Assembly (NCBI GenBank): GCA_030727885.1
Contig: JANRAT010000099.1
Span: forward strand, 1 to 7,397
Length of the DNA stretch: 7,397 nt
DNA from: Rhodospirillales bacterium
Lineage (GTDB): Bacteria > Pseudomonadota > Alphaproteobacteria > Rhodospirillales > Casp-alpha2
Direction of reading: 5' to 3'
Shown here in pieces: positions 6,204 to 7,397 of this stretch. Both the position numbers and the translations under genes were made by a program. Under the pieces are notes generated by a model that did not search any database, had not been told where the DNA came from, and saw only the letters and a list, made by a program, of their open reading frames with translations. Each line of letters starts with the position of its first letter. Position 1 is the stretch's first letter.

Positions 6204-7397
6204 ATGGCCAACGTCGTAGTCATCGGCTCGCAATGGGGCGATGAAGGAAAAGGCAAGATCGTCGACTGGTTGTCGGAACGCGCCGATGTCGTGGTACGTT
6301 TTCAGGGCGGCCACAATGCCGGTCATACACTTGTCATCGACGGCGTGACCTACAAGCTGAGCCTTCTGCCGTCCGGCATTGTCCGCAAGGGCAAACTGTC
6401 GATCATCGGCAATGGCGTCGTTGTTGATCCGTGGGCGCTGATGCTCGAAATAGACAACATCCGCAAGCTCGGCGTTGAAGTCAGCCCGGCAAACCTTCGG
6501 GTAGCCGAGAACTGTCCGCTGATTCTGCCGTTGCACAGAAATCTCGATCAGGTACGCGAACAGGCTGCCGGCAAGGCAAAGATCGGCACCACCGGTCGCG
6601 GCATCGGCCCTGCGTACGAAGACAAGACCGCACGGCGCGCCATCCGTGTCGGTGATCTTGCCGACACTGACGTGCTGGCCGACAAGGTTGATGCGTTGCT
6701 GTTCCACCACAACGCCCTGCTGCGCGGCCTGAATATGCCAGAAGTTGATCGTGCTGCACTGTTGCAGGAACTGCATGATATGGCGCCATTGCTGTTGCCG
6801 TATGCGACGACTGTCTGGCAGGACCTCGACAATATGCGCCGCAAGGGCAACCGGATCCTGTTTGAAGGTGCCCAGGGCACCATGCTCGACATCGATCACG
6901 GCACCTATCCCTACGTCACCTCTTCGAACACCGTCGCCGGTCAGGCCGCAATCGGCTCGGGCCAGGGTCCGAATGCCATCAATTACGTGCTCGGCATTAC
7001 CAAGGCCTACACCACGCGTGTCGGTTCCGGTCCGTTCCCGACCGAACTGACGGATGCAATTGGCGAGGAACTCGGCGCGAAAGGCCGTGAATTCGGTGTC
7101 GTCACCGGCCGCAAACGCCGCTGCGGCTGGTTCGATGCGGTGCTGGTCCGTCAGGCCGTCAAGGTCAACGGCATTACCGGCATTGCGTTGACCAAACTCG
7201 ACGTGCTCGATGGCCAGAAAGAACTCAAGGTCTGTGTCGGTTATGACATCGACGGCACCAAGATCGATCACCTGCCGGCCTCGACAGTGCGCCAGGGCCG
7301 CGTGCAGCCGATTTATGAAACCATGGAAGGCTGGCAGGAAAGCACACAGGGTGCGCGCTCATGGGCTGATCTTCCGGCGACCGCGATCAAGTACATC
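6204..7397 (+). CDS. purA: Adenylosuccinate synthetase (PurA), C-terminus cut by window edge
   Basis: PurA catalyses the GTP-dependent joining of IMP and aspartate to adenylosuccinate, the first committed step to AMP, in the cytosol. The frame is open for 398 codons to the window end; the family is normally about 430 residues, so roughly 30 are missing. Active-site features are all present: the N-terminal loop [11 protein letters not shown] (8-18) with catalytic Asp13, GGHNAGHT (35-42) with catalytic His41, [11 protein letters not shown] near residue 130, the [22 protein letters not shown] segment, [10 protein letters not shown] (300-309) with Arg303 and Arg305 in the IMP/Asp site, and the TKLDVLDG guanine-specificity motif. 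AAAGGAG (6188-6194) is a strong ribosome-binding site at good distance from the ATG. It is 19 bp downstream of hisZ. Confidence 0.97.
   Translation, partial: MANVVVIGSQWGDEGKGKIVDWLSERADVVVRFQGGHNAGHTLVIDGVTYKLSLLPSGIVRKGKLSIIGNGVVVDPWALMLEIDNIRKLGVEVSPANLRVAENCPLILPLHRNLDQVREQAAGKAKIGTTGRGIGPAYEDKTARRAIRVGDLADTDVLADKVDALLFHHNALLRGLNMPEVDRAALLQELHDMAPLLLPYATTVWQDLDNMRRKGNRILFEGAQGTMLDIDHGTYPYVTSSNTVAGQAAIGSGQGPNAINYVLGITKAYTTRVGSGPFPTELTDAIGEELGAKGREFGVVTGRKRRCGWFDAVLVRQAVKVNGITGIALTKLDVLDGQKELKVCVGYDIDGTKIDHLPASTVRQGRVQPIYETMEGWQESTQGARSWADLPATAIKYI

Noticed and set aside
6186..7271. 361-codon open frame on the minus strand
   Set aside because: It lies wholly antisense to purA, whose forward frame has every catalytic motif. 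Long antisense frames are expected opposite GC-rich coding sequence; its translation shows no recognisable family.
1..7397. tRNA genes, CRISPR arrays, insertion sequences or integration sites
   Set aside because: No cloverleaf-like sequence, spaced direct repeats, transposase or terminal inverted repeats were seen on either strand.

Overview
The window looks like an alphaproteobacterial chromosome segment. It is moderately GC-rich, uses ATG starts with recognisable Shine-Dalgarno sequences, and carries hisZ directly upstream of purA, a neighbourhood I associate with Rhodospirillales-type Alphaproteobacteria. The lineage call is inference from gene content and cannot be proven from the sequence alone.

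Layout. At the left edge, on the minus strand, is the N-terminal half of a HAD-superfamily class IIA hydrolase (1-470). It is separated by a 235-bp divergent regulatory region (471-705) from a plus-strand ABC transporter operon of the phosphonate/phosphite/phosphate (Phn) type: phnD (binding protein, 706-1665), phnC (ATPase, 1742-2545), phnE1 (2542-3345) and phnE2 (3348-4163). The operon is tightly packed: phnC and phnE1 overlap at ATGA, phnE1 and phnE2 are 2 bp apart, and phnD and phnC are separated by 76 bp holding a perfect 8-bp stem-loop. A stand-alone gene for a small exported protein of unknown function follows (4274-4864). The right third is housekeeping: hisZ (5000-6184) and, 19 bp later, purA (6204 to the edge, missing roughly the last 30 residues).

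How the parts may work together. The divergent region holds a near-consensus Pho box reading toward the HAD gene (551-568) and a second, half-strong Pho box reading toward phnD (610-627), plus further TGACA half-sites. This suggests that the HAD protein and the transporter are both induced by phosphate starvation through PhoB, and that the hydrolase acts on phosphorus compounds related to what the transporter imports. No C-P lyase, phosphonatase or phosphite dehydrogenase gene is present here, so the actual substrate (phosphonate, phosphite, phosphate or another) is open.

I do not see a clearly new system. The most interesting points are the Pho-box architecture, the unusual HAD motif I lacking its second Asp, the Asp-rich N-terminal motif of PhnD, the phnD-phnC hairpin, the unrecognised exported protein, and a 9-bp-arm inverted repeat overlapping a possible hisZ promoter.
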